Assembly: GCF_900156205.1 (NCBI RefSeq)
Contig: NZ_FTNA01000003.1
Coordinates: 219,697-283,696 of the forward strand
Origin: Leptospira interrogans
GTDB taxonomy: Bacteria > Spirochaetota > Leptospiria > Leptospirales > Leptospiraceae
DNA length: 64,000 nt
Reading direction: 5' to 3'
Shown here: in pieces, positions 10,136-21,887 of the stretch
Layout of the letters: each line of letters starts with the position of its first letter
How positions within the stretch are numbered: the stretch's first letter is position 1
Made by a program: the position numbers and the translations under genes
Notes under the pieces: model-generated
Told to the model about the DNA's origin: nothing
Database searches by the model: none
Seen by the model: the letters and a program-made list of their open reading frames with translations, nothing else

Positions 10136-10800
10136 AAAAGTTATTTAATATGTTTGTAACGTTATTCAAGTCTTAATCCGATGACTTTTCAAAAAAGCGA
10201 TCTCACTTTATAATTTGAATATAATAGAATTTGATCTTATTAAAAAACAAGTTAATAACTTATTTATAAACACATTAATGTTTACGTTGAAAACTTAGAT
10301 TCAACTTCACCTATAAAAATAAGTCACAAAGAAAAAAAGCAACTTACTCCGATAAATCCAACTGGTAAAAGAATACGCTAAAATTATTTGAAGCCGATTT
10401 ATAAAAAAGATACGGTTGAATTTATAAAAATTCTACACATCCGTTTATATAAACAGGATCGAACTTAGAATATGTAAACTCCTACAAGAATTTAGCGCTA
10501 AAAAAGTTTTTCAAAAACAGAATAGAATTAATTTTGTGGGAATTCCCACAGATTGAATTTTTTACTAAAAAACGTGAGTTCGGTGTAAGAAAAAATTTTC
10601 TAAAAATAATAATTCCTACAATTTTAGAATTTATTCGTAAAATCGTGATTTGAGAGGAGTTCCTACGTTTTAGGAACCGAGATTACAACGTTTTTGAGAA
10701 AATAAACTATGGATTCTTTATGTCGAACCCACGTTAAAAAACTTGTCCCAAAAGACGTCCAATAATGCGCAGGCAACTCATCCCATTCGTTCTTTGAGGT
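10136..10800. other. Intergenic region upstream of gcvT
   Basis: About 665 bp of AT-rich sequence without credible genes. It contains an inverted R6 copy (10571-10660), a nearby GTGGGAATTCCCAC palindrome (10536-10549), and the fragment AACTTGTCCCAAAAG near 10740 that resembles an R3 end. I looked for the paired-aptamer features of a glycine riboswitch and saw none. Confidence 0.55.
10571..10660 (-). repeat. R6 element, reverse orientation
   Basis: R6 forward reads TTTACGAATAAATT, AAAATTGTAGGAATTC, then TAGAAAATTCTTTCTCATTTT and TCTTAC(A)CCGAACTCACG. This inverted copy begins AACGTGAGTTCGGTGTAAGA and ends at TTATTCGTAAAATCGTGATT. Confidence 0.65.
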
Positions 10801-10828
10801 TTGACAATTATACCCCGAGTCATAATGA
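10801..10828 (+). promoter_or_regulatory. Possible sigma-70 promoter of the gcv operon
   Basis: A perfect -35 hexamer TTGACA (10801-10806) is followed after 16 bp by TAATGA, a weak -10. Transcription from here would begin inside the 5' extension of the gcvT frame, which supports the downstream ATG start. Weak evidence. Confidence 0.3.
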
Positions 10829-10899
10829 ATCGGAAATTTTCTTTAAAAATCAATTTGTCCCTGTATGGAACTGGTAAAAATTGGTACATGGAAAACCTT

Positions 10900-12015
10900 A
10901 TGTCCCAAGATAAAAAAACACCTCTTTACGAAACTCATCGCACTTTGGGTGCTAAAATGATTCCGTTCGGTGGTTGGGACATGCCAGTCCAATATTCTGG
11001 AATCATTGCAGAACATAACGCGACTAGAGAGGCCGCTGGACTTTTTGACGTTTCTCATATGGGCGAAATTTTTATTACCGGAAATCCTAAATCGATTCTT
11101 CTTTTTTTAGAATCGATTACCTGTAATTCAGTCGCCTCTCTTTCCGATTTTCAAGTCCAGTATAACGCGATCTTAAATCAAAACGGCGGGCTTGTTGACG
11201 ACGTAACAATCTATAAATTTTCTTCTGAAAAATACATGATTTGTTCTAACGCTTCTAACTATGAAGCAGTTACAGAACACCTACTCGAACATCTTCCAAT
11301 ATCGGGAGTAAAAGTAGATAATCAAAGTTTACAATGGCATCAGATTGCTTTGCAAGGCCCAAAAGCGAACGAGATTTTTTCTAAATTTTTAAAAAGAGAT
11401 TTAGATTCGATTCAATATTATCGTTTTATGTTACTCCCCTATCAAGGAGAAGAAATCATCGTTTCTAGAACCGGTTATACGGGAGAAGATGGTTTTGAAA
11501 TTTATTCTTCCATTCCAATAGGTTTAAAACTTTGGAATGAACTTTTAGAATTCGGAAAACCTTATGGACTACTTCCTTGTGGACTTGGTGCAAGAGATAC
11601 CCTAAGAATCGAAGCAAAATACCCACTTTATGGTCACGAATTAAACGATCAATGGACCCCGATTGAATCCGGAATCGGTTGGATCGTTAAGGAAAAAGAA
11701 AATCCTTACTTTTCTTCCGAAAAAATTCTTTTTCAAAAAAAGAACGGAGTTCCCTCTAAAATCGTTTCATTCGCATTAACGGAAGCTGGTGTTCCAAGAG
11801 AAAACTTTCGAGTTTTAGATTCTCAAGGAAACGAAATCGGTAAAACTACTTCGGGCACTTTTTCTCCTTCCTTAAAAAAAGGAATTGGTTTGGCCTTAAT
11901 ACAATCCGAAAAAATCAAGGACGGAGAACCGATCCAGATCGAAATTCGAGAACAACCGAAACAAGCCATTATAACAATGAAACCTTTTATTCCAGGCAGC
12001 ATTAGAAAAAACTAA
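10900..12015 (+). CDS. gcvT: Glycine cleavage system T protein (aminomethyltransferase)
   Basis: Transfers the methylene carbon from the lipoyl-bound aminomethyl group on GcvH to tetrahydrofolate, releasing ammonia. The frame opens at TTG 10801, but family N-termini begin near [20 protein letters not shown], so ATG 10900 (371 residues) is preferred; an ATG five codons earlier is also possible. Visible: [19 protein letters not shown], the folate-site region [14 protein letters not shown], and [20 protein letters not shown]. First gene of gcvT-gcvH-gcvP, with gcvH 17 bp downstream. Confidence 0.96.
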   Translation: MSQDKKTPLYETHRTLGAKMIPFGGWDMPVQYSGIIAEHNATREAAGLFDVSHMGEIFITGNPKSILLFLESITCNSVASLSDFQVQYNAILNQNGGLVDDVTIYKFSSEKYMICSNASNYEAVTEHLLEHLPISGVKVDNQSLQWHQIALQGPKANEIFSKFLKRDLDSIQYYRFMLLPYQGEEIIVSRTGYTGEDGFEIYSSIPIGLKLWNELLEFGKPYGLLPCGLGARDTLRIEAKYPLYGHELNDQWTPIESGIGWIVKEKENPYFSSEKILFQKKNGVPSKIVSFALTEAGVPRENFRVLDSQGNEIGKTTSGTFSPSLKKGIGLALIQSEKIKDGEPIQIEIREQPKQAIITMKPFIPGSIRKN

Positions 12016-12032
12016 ATTAGGAAAAACAAATT

Positions 12033-12425
12033 ATGGCAGAAACACAGGCTCCCACAGGTTATCTTTTCTCCGAAAAACACGAATGGGTAAAAGTAGAAGG
12101 AGACATGGCTCTTATCGGTATTTCGGATTTTGCTCAATCCGCATTAGGTGATATTGTGTTTGTAGATCTTCCAAAAACCGGAAAGAACATTAAACAATTT
12201 GAAACCTTCGGAACAATCGAATCGGTAAAAGCGGCTGAAGACTTATACGCTCCTATTGGTGGAGAAGTGATTGAATCCAATTCGGCTCTTTCTAAAAATC
12301 CGGGAGACGTCAACTCTAAACCATTCGATTCCTGGATGATTAAGGTGAAAGGTTTTTCCACTTCCGAACTGGACAAACTTTTAACTCCGGAAAAATACAA
12401 GGCCTTAGTCGCCGGATTAGAATAA
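12033..12425 (+). CDS. gcvH: Glycine cleavage system H protein (lipoyl carrier)
   Basis: 130 residues. Carries the aminomethyl intermediate between P, T and L proteins on a lipoyl arm. The lipoylation site is Lys66 in [34 protein letters not shown] at 16-35 and the PGDVNSKPF region are typical. It lies between gcvT and gcvP with short gaps, consistent with one transcript. The L protein (dihydrolipoamide dehydrogenase) is not in this window. Confidence 0.97.
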   Translation: MAETQAPTGYLFSEKHEWVKVEGDMALIGISDFAQSALGDIVFVDLPKTGKNIKQFETFGTIESVKAAEDLYAPIGGEVIESNSALSKNPGDVNSKPFDSWMIKVKGFSTSELDKLLTPEKYKALVAGLE

Positions 12426-12464
12426 TAGAAAAGTCTAATATAAAGAATTTAGAAGTAGGCAAAC

Positions 12465-15359
12465 ATGAACTCGACTCTACAGAACCAAACAAAAACCAAT
12501 CTTGAAAAGGTGGGAACAGATCCTTTGGATACTTTTCCAAGAAGACATATCGGACCGAACTTACAACAAACCGCCGAAATGCTGAAGGAATTGGGACTCT
12601 CTTCTGTAGAAGAGTTGATAGATAAAGCCGTTCCTGTAGGAATTCGATTAAAAAAATCTTTGGATCTGCCAAAAGCGTCCACTGAACATAAGATTCTTCA
12701 GAACTTAAAAGGAATTGCTTCTCAAAATCAGGTTTTTCGCTCTTATATTGGTGCGGGTTATCATTCCTGTATCATTCCAGGTGTAATTCAAAGAAACATT
12801 TTAGAAAACCCGGGTTGGTACACCGCTTACACTCCTTATCAAGCCGAAATTTCTCAAGGTCGTTTAGAAGCTTTATTGAATTTCCAAACGATGATCATTG
12901 ATCTGACTGGCCTTGAAATTTCGAACGCTTCTCTTTTGGACGAAGGGACCGCCGCCGCCGAAGCGATGTTTCTTGCCTACTCCGTTCGTAAAAACGAAAC
13001 CGCTAAAAAATTCTTTGTGTCGGAACTTTGTCATCCACAAACTATAGACGTTGTCGTTACAAGAGCCAATCCTTTAGGAATTGAAGTTCAAATCGGAAAC
13101 CATGAATCTATCGAACTTAATGAGGATTTTTTCGGTGTTCTTCTTCAATATCCCGCGACAGACGGAAAAATAATCGATTATACTTCTTTTATTCAAAGAT
13201 CACATAACGTAGGTGCAATTTCCACGGTAGCTGCAGATCTTTTAGCTCTTACACTTCTTAAATCTCCAGGAGAAATGGGAGCTGATATTGCTGTAGGTTC
13301 TTCTCAAAGGTTCGGACTTCCTCTTGGATTTGGAGGTCCACACGCTGGCTACTTTGCCACCAAGGACGAATTTAAACGCAGTATGCCAGGAAGATTGATC
13401 GGAGTTTCTAAAGATTCTCAGGGAAATTCCGGCCTTAGACTTTCTCTTCAAACTAGAGAACAGCACATTCGAAGAGATAAAGCGACTAGTAATATTTGTA
13501 CCGCTCAGGTTTTACTTGCCGTCATCTCATCTATGTATGCAGTTTATCACGGACCAGAAGGACTTAAAAATATCGCGACTCGGATTTATAAATTCACTTC
13601 CATTTTTGCAAATGTGTTGAAAAACGCCGGTTTTTCGATTACGAACGAGTTTTTCTTTGACACGATTACGATCCAGGCCGGAACCAAAGTCCAGGAAATT
13701 TTAAACAGAGCCTATTCTAAAAAAATCAATTTTAGAGAATACAAAGATGGAAAAATTGGAATTACATTAGACGAAACAGTAAACCTGGAAGATTTAAAAG
13801 ATTTATTAGAAATTTTTGAAATCAAAAATACAGACATTGAAAAACTTTTCGTGGATGTATCAAACGTTCCTGATTCTTTTAAAAGAAAAACTTCTTATCT
13901 TACACATCCTGTATTTCAATCCCATCATACCGAAACAAAAATGCTTCGTTATATTCGTAAATTAGAATCCAGAGATCTTTCACTTACTACTTCTATGATT
14001 CCTCTCGGTTCTTGTACAATGAAACTCAATGCGACCACGGAAATGTATCCCGTCACTTGGCCGGAGTTTGGTGCGATTCACCCATTTGCTCCCGCAGATC
14101 AAACGAAAGGTTATAAAATCATTTTTGAACAATTGGAAAAATGGCTCTGCGAAATCACCGGATTTGCAGGAGTTTCCTTACAACCAAACGCCGGTTCCCA
14201 AGGGGAATATGCTGGGCTTTTAGCAATTCGCAGATACCATGAAAGTAGAAACGAATCTTACAGAAACGTTTGTCTGATTCCTATCTCTGCCCACGGAACC
14301 AATCCAGCAAGCGCCGCAATGGCTGGCTTTCAAGTTGTGGTAGTTTCTTGTGACCCAAACGGAAACGTGGATTTAGAAGATTTAAAAGCAAAAGCTGAAG
14401 AACATAAAAAGGATCTTGCAGCTTTAATGATTACGTATCCTTCTACTCATGGAGTATTTGAAGAATCCGTTAAAGAGATTTGTCAAATTGTTCATTCTTG
14501 CGGCGGCCAAGTCTATATGGACGGAGCCAACATGAACGCTCAAGTCGGTTTAACAAGTCCGGGTGAAATTGGTGCAGACGTTTGTCATCTCAATCTACAT
14601 AAGACTTTTTGCATACCTCACGGTGGAGGTGGTCCGGGAGTTGGTCCAATCGGAGTCGCCAAACATCTCGTTCCATTTTTACCGGGGCACGTGTTAGTGG
14701 ACAACGCAACCGGTAATGAACACGGCGCGGTATCGGCGGCTCCTTGGGGAAGTGCGAGTATCGTTTTAATTTCTTGGGTTTACATTGCACTCATGGGATC
14801 GGAAGGTCTTACAAACGCGACCCGCAATTCTATTTTAAACGCGAATTATATCGCTAAACGTTTAGAAAAAGTGTATCCTGTTCTTTATAAAGGAAAGAAT
14901 GGTTTTGTTGCTCACGAATGTATTTTAGATCTAAGACCGTTTAAAAAATCCGCAGGGATCGAAGTAGAAGATGTTGCCAAAAGATTAATCGACTATGGCT
15001 TTCACGCTCCTACAATGTCTTTCCCAGTTCCTGGAACTTTGATGATTGAACCAACCGAATCCGAATCCTTAGAAGAGCTAGATCGTTTTTGCGAAGCAAT
15101 GCTTTTGATTTATCAAGAAATCTTGGACGTTCAAAGTGGAACATTAGATAAAACTGATAATCCTTTAAAAAATTCTCCTCATACTGCTGCTATGGTGACT
15201 TCGGATCGTTGGGATCATTTATATCCGAGAGAACGCGCAGCTTATCCCGCTTCTTGGCTAAAAGATCATAAATTTTGGCCTTATGTGGGAAGAGTGGATA
15301 ACGTATATGGAGATCGAAATTTAGTTTGTTCTTGTCTTCCAATAGAAAGTTATCAGTGA
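12465..15359 (+). CDS. gcvP: Glycine dehydrogenase (decarboxylating), P protein
   Basis: 964 residues, the length of the single-chain P protein with fused N- and C-terminal halves. It decarboxylates glycine on PLP and passes the aminomethyl group to lipoyl-GcvH. Motifs: [10 protein letters not shown] near the N-terminus, [43 protein letters not shown], and the PLP lysine (residue 713) in [18 protein letters not shown]. No frameshift is seen. Third gene of the gcv operon; no clear intrinsic terminator follows. Confidence 0.97.
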   Translation: MNSTLQNQTKTNLEKVGTDPLDTFPRRHIGPNLQQTAEMLKELGLSSVEELIDKAVPVGIRLKKSLDLPKASTEHKILQNLKGIASQNQVFRSYIGAGYHSCIIPGVIQRNILENPGWYTAYTPYQAEISQGRLEALLNFQTMIIDLTGLEISNASLLDEGTAAAEAMFLAYSVRKNETAKKFFVSELCHPQTIDVVVTRANPLGIEVQIGNHESIELNEDFFGVLLQYPATDGKIIDYTSFIQRSHNVGAISTVAADLLALTLLKSPGEMGADIAVGSSQRFGLPLGFGGPHAGYFATKDEFKRSMPGRLIGVSKDSQGNSGLRLSLQTREQHIRRDKATSNICTAQVLLAVISSMYAVYHGPEGLKNIATRIYKFTSIFANVLKNAGFSITNEFFFDTITIQAGTKVQEILNRAYSKKINFREYKDGKIGITLDETVNLEDLKDLLEIFEIKNTDIEKLFVDVSNVPDSFKRKTSYLTHPVFQSHHTETKMLRYIRKLESRDLSLTTSMIPLGSCTMKLNATTEMYPVTWPEFGAIHPFAPADQTKGYKIIFEQLEKWLCEITGFAGVSLQPNAGSQGEYAGLLAIRRYHESRNESYRNVCLIPISAHGTNPASAAMAGFQVVVVSCDPNGNVDLEDLKAKAEEHKKDLAALMITYPSTHGVFEESVKEICQIVHSCGGQVYMDGANMNAQVGLTSPGEIGADVCHLNLHKTFCIPHGGGGPGVGPIGVAKHLVPFLPGHVLVDNATGNEHGAVSAAPWGSASIVLISWVYIALMGSEGLTNATRNSILNANYIAKRLEKVYPVLYKGKNGFVAHECILDLRPFKKSAGIEVEDVAKRLIDYGFHAPTMSFPVPGTLMIEPTESESLEELDRFCEAMLLIYQEILDVQSGTLDKTDNPLKNSPHTAAMVTSDRWDHLYPRERAAYPASWLKDHKFWPYVGRVDNVYGDRNLVCSCLPIESYQ

Positions 15360-16094
15360 TTTTTGATCCGGATTCAACATGACTTTTAAGGACCAATAAT
15401 TTAATTTTCTGGATCAGTTTATGATTCAAAAAATCGCCAATCCTTTTCTGACATTTCAACGGAGTCTGATTTTATATTTAAAAACTTGCAAAAATAGTAA
15501 TATTATTTGGAGCCTGACGATACCGATAGAACCCCGGATACTGTCTTGTTAAGAAAAAATTAAACAATTAAAGTGGATCAACCTTCTTGTTTCTCCTTCA
15601 ATGACAAACAAATATCCGTATTATTTAAAACAATAAAAATCATCCAAATTTAATATCAAAAAACCTTAATCTCCACAGGAAAGCCAAATTCTAAAAGAAA
15701 ATAGTCTATTCTTCTCTAACTTTAATCACCTAACATGCGTTATTTGATTAGATTTGTGTTATAAGAAAACTTTTATAAACCCAAACAAATTTTTGCATAA
15801 ACCGTCGTTTTGTAGTCTACACAAAAACTAAAAATCTATCTTATAAAAGTTCTCATAAAATGTTTGAAATTGTTTTTAGCTCCAGCGTGTCCCAAAAACT
15901 TATTGTACTTTATCGGAAAGACTAAGCTGCAGTAACTCAACAGAGCGAGATGTTGCCCTCGCTACGCCCCATAGGAAGTAGTGTTATTGAGTTTCCGAAC
16001 GACCCGCCGGGAGTGAGATACCAAGTTTCTCGAACAACCTAACATAGTGATACATAGAAAGCCATCACCAACCCCACAAGTATTTGGATCTCAA

Positions 16095-16197
16095 TAGAAT
16101 TTTTGAAAAATTCCATAGTGGAGATTAACAAAACTGCTTCAATCGTTCATTTCAATGCAATGGAAACCGATGGAGAATTAATTTTTCAACAACTCTA
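16095..16197 (-). repeat. R1 element, reverse orientation (103 bp)
   Basis: Core reads TTCCATAGTGGAGATTAACA on the + strand, the complement of the R1 right half. The left end carries single-base changes; the right end CAACAACTCTA is intact. Confidence 0.8.
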
Positions 16198-16241
16198 ATA
16201 TAAATCTGTCGGAATTACGACAATCCTCTGTGAAAAGACTG

Positions 16242-16410
16242 GCCCACCCTAATTTTTTGGGTGGGGGTGGAGGCGGTAAGGTTCGGAAAATTTTTCTCTA
16301 TCAGAAAAACATACTTTTTGCAAATAAAAAGGCTCATTCTTGTCGGAACACTTGAATAATGTGCATTTTTGAGCCTTCTGATTCTAAAATCCTATTCAAC
16401 TTGTGGGTAA
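16242..16410 (+). repeat. R5 element, short form
   Basis: Shares GGTTCGGAAAATTTTTCTC, CATACTTTTTGCAA, TCATTCTTGTCGGAACACTT and ATCCTATTCAACTTGTGGG with the copies at 32368 and 63442. This copy lacks the ~40 bp internal palindromic insertion those two carry after TTTTTGAGCC. Confidence 0.75.
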
Positions 16411-16500
16411 GGTTATGATAGAAAGCGGTGTTCTGAGTTCAGAAGTAAGACACCGAGTTTCATTCAAAGACACTTATTCTAAATTTTTTGGACAAGTTTT

Positions 16501-17196
16501 TTAATCCTTGGAAAGACTTTTTGAAATCAAAAATAAAAAATCCTCTATCTTAATTAAAGGATCTGTTTTCACATCCCCAAATATAAAATCACAAAGTTTA
16601 TGCCAGTTGAGAAACAATTGATGGCGTATACCACGCACATGAATTTCAGGATCTACACCTTGAACATTCCATTGTCCAGCTTTTGTTGTAATTCCATCAC
16701 TCATCAGTAAAAATAAAATCAAAAGGGGTATAACGCTAAAGATGACTCGATAACGGATTTTAAAATACAAAAGTGTAGAAATATAAAGTATTAAGAATGT
16801 GTAAAAAACGAAAAAGAAAAGAAATAAATTTCGATGATCGTTCGGAGTGATTAATGTATCCTGAAAAATCGTAATCGGCCCCAACAACAAAAAGAAAAAT
16901 ATATACCATTTCATTTTTTTTACAACGGATTGAAGAGTGGTTATAAAGTTTACTTCCGAAGTTTCGGGGACAGAAACAGTTGCATAAATGGGAGCCACAA
17001 AAGAAAAAAACAGATAGTTCGCCACCCATCCAGCAAACAGACAGGACCCTCCCCAATCCGTTCCTCCTTGCAAAATGATTGGAATTGAAGCTGTGGCAAT
17101 TTCCCAAGGTTCATATCTAGCGCCCGTACTAAAAGCAATTAAGATTCCCCAAGGTAAAATTAAAGTTGGATGAAAGATTATAGAAAAAAATTTCAT
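16501..17196 (-). CDS. Multi-pass membrane protein, unknown function
   Basis: 231 residues with about five hydrophobic helices (for example WVANYLFFSFVAPIYATV, WYIFFFLLLGPITIF, LFLFFFVFYTFLILYI, VIFSVIPLLILFLLM). The C-terminal ~60 residues are soluble, with IHVRGIRHQLFLNWHKLCDF, His-rich and probably cytoplasmic. No family is recognised. It stands alone between two repeat-filled gaps. Confidence 0.65.
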   Translation of the reverse strand: MKFFSIIFHPTLILPWGILIAFSTGARYEPWEIATASIPIILQGGTDWGGSCLFAGWVANYLFFSFVAPIYATVSVPETSEVNFITTLQSVVKKMKWYIFFFLLLGPITIFQDTLITPNDHRNLFLFFFVFYTFLILYISTLLYFKIRYRVIFSVIPLLILFLLMSDGITTKAGQWNVQGVDPEIHVRGIRHQLFLNWHKLCDFIFGDVKTDPLIKIEDFLFLISKSLSKD

Positions 17197-17235
17197 ATTT
17201 TGATAAACGTAATTCTAAAGGTAAAATTTTTGTAC

Positions 17236-17340
17236 CTGTTTTACTGATCCTTATAAAATTAAATATCTTAAGTTTCTGTCGCAAAAACCTTTTCAAGGCA
17301 AAATATTAGATCTCTGCTCTATTGTTATATAATTCTGATT
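17236..17340 (+). repeat. R4 element
   Basis: Reads ACTGATCCTTATAAAATTAA, then GTCGCAAAAACCTTTTCAAGG and GCAAAATATTAGATCT, and ends at TATATAATTCTGATTA, colinear with other R4 copies. Confidence 0.65.
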
Positions 17341-17520
17341 ATTGTCTATATTCAAACTATATAATGTATTCGTTACCATCATTCTAGACAAATATTTATT
17401 AAAAAAAGTATTTCGATTTTATCAAAGGATTAAATTTTGCCTAACGTAACTTATTACAAATTTAAATTTACCAGAAAAACGTCCATTTGACGATAAATTA
17501 CTCAGAAACATTTTCTGCAT

Positions 17521-17613
<93 letters not shown>

Positions 17614-17841
17614 TTTATTCAATCGTCGTTCAGTAGGCATCATAAAAATAAGAAATCCATTTTATCTAAACATCCTAGACTAAATAGACTAAAAAATCGA
17701 ACCTATCAGTGGCTCCATGATCAAACCATTCAAAATAATATCTTTTTATATTGGAACGAAAATTCAAATCTCCGTTTCTCATCCAAGATAATTTTTCATT
17801 TTTGAAGAAAGATTTTACTTCTACGTTGTTATATATCTCGT

Positions 17842-18819
17842 ATGAAATCTTTGATTAAAATTTATCTAACACTAATTCTTTTTTTACTGATCTTTCAGTG
17901 TAAAAATTCAGACAAAGAAAATGCTCTACTCTTAGCGGGAGCCTCCTTAATCATTGCACAAGAACTTGAAGCACAAAGTTTAATGTCCGGCCCCGTATTG
18001 ATCGATCAAGAAACAGAACTTACAAATTATCAATTTAAGTTCTATAATTCGACTCAAAAACTGACTTTAGAAGCTTACTTTTCCAAACCTGCCGGAATGG
18101 GCCCATTCCCTTTAATCGTTATGATGCACGGCTGTGCTGGAGCACATTCAAACAGTGATGCATCAAAACCGCCCTCTTCTCTTTATACGGAATGGGCTAG
18201 TCGAGGTAAAACTTTAGGATATGCTACTCTTTTGATCGATAGTTTTACACCTAGAAACGCCCCTCAAAATCAATGTAGTAACGGGGCCGGTGTTGGAACG
18301 TCCGAAGTTACCGACAGACCAACAGACGCTTATGCAGCCCTTGCTTATGTTAAAAGATCCAAAGTTGTTAACAATGATCGAATCGTTTTACTAGGATGGT
18401 CTCACGGAGGAAGCAGCGTGTTTGCAACAGTAGATACAAATTCTACTTTACAATATCGTTCTGAAAATCAAAGGCCATTTAAAGCGGTGATTTCTTTTTA
18501 TCCTGGCTGTGGTCTTAATAATGCCTTTGGCGGAATCTCTAATAGTCAATATTTACCTTATACTCATATTAAAATCTTAGCGGCGGGAGCAGACCCACTT
18601 TATACTGGCGGTTATTGTAATACAAGAGTTTCAAGGGCGCAAACGTTAGGCGCAAGCTCTGCGACTAACAATTCAATTGCGATGACCGTTTATCCAAACA
18701 CACACCATAGTTTTGACGAAGCGAAAGCGGTTTCGTCTAAATTCGACACAAACGACGTCGCCGCAAAACCAAACGCGGATCAAGAAGCGGTTAACTTTTT
18801 TCAACTGTATAATCCTTAA
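17842..18819 (+). CDS. Dienelactone-hydrolase-like lipoprotein
   Basis: 325 residues. The N-terminus LILFLLIFQC gives a probable lipidation site at Cys20, so it should sit in the envelope. The rest is an alpha/beta hydrolase of the dienelactone hydrolase type. LIVMMHGCAGAH is the oxyanion-hole strand, GWSHGGS carries nucleophile Ser187, KILAAGADPLY holds the likely acid, and THHSF (His288/289) the catalytic histidine. Substrate unknown; an ester or lactone hydrolase is inferred. Monocistronic. Confidence 0.85.
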   Translation: MKSLIKIYLTLILFLLIFQCKNSDKENALLLAGASLIIAQELEAQSLMSGPVLIDQETELTNYQFKFYNSTQKLTLEAYFSKPAGMGPFPLIVMMHGCAGAHSNSDASKPPSSLYTEWASRGKTLGYATLLIDSFTPRNAPQNQCSNGAGVGTSEVTDRPTDAYAALAYVKRSKVVNNDRIVLLGWSHGGSSVFATVDTNSTLQYRSENQRPFKAVISFYPGCGLNNAFGGISNSQYLPYTHIKILAAGADPLYTGGYCNTRVSRAQTLGASSATNNSIAMTVYPNTHHSFDEAKAVSSKFDTNDVAAKPNADQEAVNFFQLYNP

Positions 18820-18862
18820 TGATTACATTCATAGAATAGAAAATTAGAATATATTAAATTAA

Positions 18863-19484
18863 TGGATTGTTATTAGGAAACCGAAATTCAAGATTCAAAC
18901 GGTGGAAATGGACGAAAATGCGGGCTTTACCGGAAATCTGGTCATCACCCCTATAGAAGATCTTACTCCACCCGTAATCTCGAAAGCGATAGACAACTTG
19001 GACCGAAATTCTTAAAAACGCAGAGGAGCTGGTTCTTTCCGATCCAATCTTTAAAGATTCGGACCCGTGGTTCGGCTTCGGTATTTCCCTTCAGGGCAAA
19101 ATCTTGAATGAAAAGGATCTGTTCTCTCAAATCGATTCTTTAGATCCGGACTTGGAAACGTCTCTCGTTCGATATTTGGACACATTGATTCATTACAATC
19201 AAGATCAAATGGATGGAAAAGGACTGGCGACCCACGAAGAATTGGAAACGGGAACATTTACGATGCTTCGTTTACTCCAAAAAAATTTGAGCTATTTACC
19301 GTTGTATCTGAGATACTTGGGTTCTTTGGATTTAGAACATACTGTGGCGCAGTTGGACGTTTTATTTAGTCTCAAAAAACAATATTCTTCCGAGCAATTG
19401 AAGCCTCTTAAAGAATTTGTCAAAAATGCAAATATCGAGTCTTTTCTATGGAGGCTGGAAAATGATGAGGCCTTGGAAGACTGA
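18863..19484 (+). pseudogene. Frameshifted unknown gene
   Basis: Two coding-like frames join. 18863-19015 reads ...FKIQTVEMDENAGFTGNLVI and PIEDLTPPVISKAIDNLD before TAA. The next frame reads EILKNAEELVLSDPIFKDSD and continues through NEKDLFSQIDSLDPDLETSL to the stop at 19484. The crossover is near 18990-19005. The first frame lacks a convincing start (GTG 18902 or ATG 18908 at best), so the 5' end is also doubtful. The codons look richer in G and C than the flanks, which suggests a real former gene. The C-terminal 126 codons could still be made from TTG 19104. Family not recognised. Confidence 0.6.
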
Positions 19485-19942
19485 ATCAGATATATTCAAA
19501 AAATCTAATTTAATAATAAGTCGTCGATAACCATTATGCAAAAGTTCTCACAACAAATCCGAGAACGGTGAAATGTTCAATGAGTAGGAGTTTCCACAAA
19601 TCGAGTAGATATCTAAAACGCGAGTTCCCACGAATTTTGTCTCATTAGTAGTCGATTGTATTTTGAATCACCTTTTTGTTGCAAAAATCCATGTTAAAGT
19701 TTCTACATTTGTTATCCTATCGATAATTTATCAGATCTTAAACCGCCTAATCGTTGCAGTAGTTCCCACATTTTATCAGGGATCTGCCAAAATTCCCGCA
19801 AATTCAAAACGTTGGAGTTCCTACACATTCCAAACGGACGGACTCCAAAAAACATAGAGAACTGTGGTCGCAGTAATTGCGTAGGAGTTCCCGAAAATCG
19901 AAAAGAATTGAATTCTTATATACGATTTTGATTCTATTAATT
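19485..19942. other. Intergenic region rich in GAGTTCCCAC-type motifs
   Basis: About 460 bp with at least six short motifs of the type GTAGTTCCCACA or GAGTTCCTACA (around 19585, 19620, 19756, 19814 and 19885), the same words found in R3 and R6. It probably consists of decayed repeats. Confidence 0.5.
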
Positions 19943-20359
19943 ATGGAAATAAAAGATTATAGTGACGAAGTTCGCCTACATCGCTCCAGACTAGTTCGAT
20001 TTCTACTTTTTATAACTGGTTCGATTTCTTTGGCTTTGGGAATCATCGGAATTTTTACTCCGATCCTACCTACAACTCCTTTTCTACTTTTATCTGCGGC
20101 TTGTTATGCAAGAGCATCTCATCGATTTTACAATTGGCTAATGAACAATCGATACTTCGGTTCTTATATCCGAGATTGGAGAATCCACAAAATGATTCCT
20201 CTAAGAGCAAAGATACTCGCGATTTCCATGATATTCTTAACGATTGGAACTACGGTGTTCTTTTTTATTCCTATCTTAGCCGTAAAAATTCTAGTTTCTT
20301 TAATCGGAATCTTTGTAGTCATCTATCTGATTCGGATTCCCACAAAACGGAAGAATTGA
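19943..20359 (+). CDS. YbaN/DUF454-family inner-membrane protein
   Basis: 138 residues from ATG 19943. The frame is open 22 codons further upstream, but those codons lie in repeat-like sequence. Features: a hydrophobic helix LLFITGSISLALGIIGIFTP, then PILPTTPFLLLSAACYARAS and FYNWLMNNRYFGSYIRDW, the signature region of YbaN (DUF454), followed by two more membrane helices. Small membrane protein of unknown function, conserved in many bacteria. Confidence 0.85.
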   Translation: MEIKDYSDEVRLHRSRLVRFLLFITGSISLALGIIGIFTPILPTTPFLLLSAACYARASHRFYNWLMNNRYFGSYIRDWRIHKMIPLRAKILAISMIFLTIGTTVFFFIPILAVKILVSLIGIFVVIYLIRIPTKRKN

Positions 20360-20448
20360 ATTCATACGATCAAAAATGTAGAAGAAATTTTATCTCAAAA
20401 AGATCAGGATATTCTTTCTTTTAAATCGAAAAATTTTACCATCTATCA

Positions 20449-21690
<1,242 letters not shown>

Positions 21691-21712
21691 GATGTTTCTG
21701 AAAAATGTTGAA

Positions 21713-21818
21713 GTAGTGTTTTACGATAAAATAAACGGTGCTTAATTTTATAAAGATCAGTAAGACGAACCAATAAAACCATTTCGTTAGTCGTAGATGG
21801 ATTTTTTCAACAACTTTA
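21713..21818 (-). repeat. Partial R4 followed by R1 right half
   Basis: 21713-21765 matches the inverted R4 left part (TTAATTTTATAAAGATCAGTA). 21775-21818 matches the R1 right half read on the + strand, ending TTTTTTCAACAACTTTA. Both are truncated. Confidence 0.5.
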
Positions 21819-21887
21819 ATTTATCATAGATTCAACCTCATTGGACGCCTAATCTACGTTTTGTGGTCTTTAATTGTTTTGTAAATC

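Larger units (their letters stand above)
15360..16500. other. Long intergenic region with R1 and R5 repeats
   Basis: About 1.1 kb. The first ~550 bp are featureless AT-rich sequence. From ~15930 there are GC-richer patches built of small palindrome-like units (for example GCGAGATGTTGCCCTCGC and GATACATAGAAAGCC), followed by an inverted R1 and an R5 copy. No coding frame is supported. Confidence 0.6.

Noticed and set aside
10640..10899. Glycine riboswitch upstream of gcvT
   Set aside because: Expected because gcv operons are often so controlled, but I could not find the paired aptamer core motifs; the region looks like repeat debris plus a weak promoter.
19663..19857. 64-codon + strand frame before the YbaN-like gene
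   Set aside because: It consists of scattered GAGTTCCCAC-type repeat words and has no ribosome site.
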